From the NCBI GenBank assembly GCA_003020965.1, contig PXRL01000021.1, forward strand, positions 25,455 through 84,534: DNA of 59,080 bases, in the 5' to 3' direction. Shown here piece by piece: positions 58,834-59,080 of this stretch. Every line of letters begins with the position of its first letter. Position 1 is the first letter of the stretch. The DNA comes from Halobacteriales archaeon QS_4_69_225. GTDB lineage: Archaea > Halobacteriota > Halobacteria > Halobacteriales > Haloarculaceae. The notes under the pieces were generated by a model. The model saw only the letters and a program-made list of their open reading frames with translations, ran no database searches and was not told where the DNA came from. The translations under genes were made by a program, and so were the position numbers.

Positions 58834-59080
58834 TTATCGGATTACGTCAAGCCCGTTGTTCCGCTCGACCTCCGAGCGGCCGCCGTCGGTCTCGCCGACG
58901 CCGAACCCGCCGCGGCCGGAATCGGCCGAACTGCTCGGCGGGGACGAGGCGAACTCGTCTTGGGTGCCGACGTCTTCGATGGCCTCCCGGGAGGCGTCGG
59001 CCTGCTTCTGGGTCGTCGGGCCGAGAATCTGGGCGCTCTGGACCCCGGTCATGATGGCCATGACCCGGACCTTGCCCTTG
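58834..59080 (-). CDS. ftsZ2: Cell division protein FtsZ2, C-terminal end (gene continues beyond window)
   Basis: The reverse-strand frame enters from the window edge as KGKVRVMAIMTGVQSAQILG and continues PTTQKQADASREAIEDVG. It then has a Ser/Gly-rich tail ending RSEVERNNGLDVIR. This matches the C-terminal domain and short conserved tail of haloarchaeal FtsZ2, a tubulin-like GTPase required for constriction at the division site. Only the last about 81 residues are visible. Met59061 is internal, not the start. The call rests on the VMAIMTGVQS and LDVIR motifs. Confidence 0.78.
   Translation of the reverse strand, partial: KGKVRVMAIMTGVQSAQILGPTTQKQADASREAIEDVGTQDEFASSPPSSSADSGRGGFGVGETDGGRSEVERNNGLDVIR

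Overview
This window comes from a haloarchaeon (class Halobacteria). The DNA is very GC-rich with G/C at third codon positions. The proteins are strongly acidic, and secreted proteins carry twin-arginine signals. Many genes have a TATA-like box 25-33 bases before the start codon and almost no leader. Several families are haloarchaeal or archaeal: L44e/S27e/aIF2-alpha/Nop10, a PurN-PurH fusion without IMP cyclohydrolase, a bacteriorhodopsin-type opsin with Brp and Bat, and FtsZ2. I see no tRNA, rRNA, CRISPR array or integrase.

Layout. 0-7.3 kb: purB (partial), a decayed acetyltransferase, the purN/purH fusion, a hairpin-rich spacer, a vapBC-type toxin-antitoxin pair whose toxin lacks its first PIN aspartate, an aminotransferase, a frameshifted lipoprotein and a YbhN-type membrane protein. 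7.3-16.5 kb: a radical SAM/methyltransferase pair, a membrane protein, the conserved cluster rpl44e-rps27e-aIF2alpha-nop10-PAC2 chaperone, a J-domain protein and a MutS-like ATPase. 16.6-22.5 kb: a broken LVIVD-repeat protein, an SDR, a Tat-exported lipase-like protein, an HTH regulator and an esterase. 22.5-27.9 kb: a complete livKGFHM-type ABC importer operon.

28.6-34.7 kb: a light-response cluster with an opsin whose cytoplasmic proton-donor position is alanine, lycopene cyclase, Brp/Blh carotene cleavage enzyme, and on the opposite strand a Bat-type regulator with a LOV domain. A site resembling the known Bat upstream activating sequence sits at the expected distance before the opsin. The cluster is bounded by an IS200/IS605-like remnant with no transposase gene. 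34.7-47.3 kb: a beta-propeller protein, then a phosphate regulon, with pstS-pstC-pstA-pstB-phoU-AbrB/PhoU leftwards and two Tat-exported phosphatases rightwards from one shared promoter region.

47.4-59.1 kb: arylamine N-acetyltransferase, a dead aldo/keto reductase, nitrilase-family hydrolase, methyltransferase, RNA 3'-phosphate cyclase, a LURP-one-like protein, a Tat-exported S15-type hydrolase, a MinD/ParA ATPase, small unknowns, a PAS/GAF histidine kinase, and the 3' end of ftsZ2.

The strongest leads are the opsin variant with its predicted Bat site, the orphan IS605-type end structure, a C-terminal domain shared by three unrelated Tat-exported hydrolases, a pair of small inverted-repeat elements each sitting between convergent genes, and several genes caught in decay by frameshift or internal deletion.
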